DNA of 5,960 nt, from NCBI GenBank assembly GCA_034435615.1, contig DAOTWZ010000001.1:1-5960 (forward strand), read 5' to 3'. The DNA comes from H17-190 sp034435615 (lineage in GTDB: Bacteria > Chloroflexota > Dehalococcoidia > SM23-28-2 > HRBIN24). This document shows, piece after piece, positions 5,533 to 5,960 of this stretch. The notes beneath the pieces were generated by a model, which searched no databases, had not been told where the DNA came from, and saw only the letters and a list, made by a program, of their open reading frames with translations. Within the stretch, counting starts at the first letter, position 1. Each line of letters starts with the position of its first letter. The position numbers and the translations under genes are program-made.

Positions 5533-5960
5533 ATGGAGACTCGCTTTCGAGCCTGGTTACCGCTGGCGCTGGCCGGGGCGCTGGCCTTGCTGCTGGCTGC
5601 CTGCGCCGGAGGCGCGCCTGAGGGCACACCTACCAAGCCTCCCATCACCATCGGCGCCACCTATGACGCCACGGGGGCGACGGCCAACGTCGGCGTCCCC
5701 CTGAAGACGGGCTGGGAGGACTACATCAATCTGGTCAACAGCAAGGGTGGCGTGGACGGCCACCCCATCAACCTGATCAACATCGAGCACGGCTACGAGG
5801 TGCCCAAGGGCGTGGACGCCTACGAGCAGGTGAAGCGACAGGGCGCCGTCATGTTCCTGGCCTACGGTACGCCCATAGTGGCTGCCCTCTCCGACCGCTG
5901 CAACGCCGACAAGATCCCCTGCCTGACCCCGGGCTTCGGCATCGCCGCGGCGGCCAACGG
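5533..5960 (+). CDS. LIV-type substrate-binding lipoprotein (Peripla_BP_6-like), N-terminal fragment
   Basis: The first 142 codons are present; the gene runs off the right edge (a full family member has about 380-430 residues). The start METRFRAW gives a charged n-region, followed by a hydrophobic core and the lipobox LAAC with Cys24 as lipid attachment site, then a short linker rich in Gly, Pro and Thr. The mature part opens with PITIGATYDATGATANVGVP and continues with GWEDYINLVNSKGGVDG and a strand-helix pattern typical of periplasmic-binding-fold type I proteins (LivK-like). It would capture the ligand outside the membrane and deliver it to LivH/LivM. Cys123 and Cys130 could form a small disulfide loop. 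ATG 5533 is preferred because it starts the signal peptide. Its ribosome site is GGTG (5524-5527), with GGAG (5527-5530) unusually close; an in-frame GTG at 5521 is possible. Divergence from classical LivK in the ligand region argues against assuming branched-chain amino acids. Confidence 0.9.
   Translation, partial: METRFRAWLPLALAGALALLLAACAGGAPEGTPTKPPITIGATYDATGATANVGVPLKTGWEDYINLVNSKGGVDGHPINLINIEHGYEVPKGVDAYEQVKRQGAVMFLAYGTPIVAALSDRCNADKIPCLTPGFGIAAAAN

Noticed and set aside
5435..5704. 89-codon frame from ATG 5435 with a good AGGGGG ribosome site
   Set aside because: Its second half is an out-of-frame shadow of the lipoprotein gene (Arg/Trp/Pro-rich). It could at most be a leader or decoy start, noted under the tandem repeat.

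Overview
This is a GC-rich window dominated by one plus-strand gene cluster for a LIV-type (branched-chain amino acid / HAAT family) ABC importer. Dense GC-ending codons, 4-14 bp gaps between genes, GGTGA/GGAGG ribosome sites and regular use of ATA and AGG codons fit a high-GC bacterium. The luciferase-like monooxygenase next to a transporter-linked acyl-CoA synthetase homologue made me think of Chloroflexota (Dehalococcoidia-like), but that is a weak inference and Actinomycetota or Pseudomonadota are not excluded.

Layout: positions 1-93 (minus strand) hold the first 31 codons of a gene resembling luciferase-like flavin-dependent monooxygenases; it runs off the left edge. Positions 94-362 are a divergent control region with an extended -10 facing left, a TTGACA promoter facing right, a GTAAC direct repeat inside that promoter and a 17-bp perfect palindrome just past its predicted start point. 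Then come livG (ATPase, 363-1154), an acyl-CoA synthetase homologue (1160-3082), livH (permease, 3097-3987) and livM (permease, 3992-5056), all tightly packed and probably one transcript. Positions 5057-5532 are non-coding: a second promoter candidate, two GC-rich hairpins and a perfect 34-bp tandem duplication that ends 1 bp before the next start codon. A Peripla_BP_6-like lipoprotein (substrate-binding protein) starts at 5533 and runs off the right edge. No second ATPase (LivF) is visible; in such clusters it would be expected downstream of the binding protein.

How the parts would work together: the lipoprotein captures a ligand outside the membrane, LivH and LivM form the channel, and LivG (with an unseen LivF) powers import. 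In related clusters an adjacent AMP-forming ligase is thought to activate the imported acid to its CoA thioester.

The main surprise is that the ligase homologue here keeps the overall fold signature but has lost the phosphate-binding loop, the Thr of the YGxTE motif, and the Lys expected to catalyse adenylation. It reads as an intact, in-frame, non-decayed pseudoenzyme embedded in a transporter operon. That suggests a ligand- or acyl-CoA-binding accessory role, not activation chemistry. This is the part of the window most worth following up.
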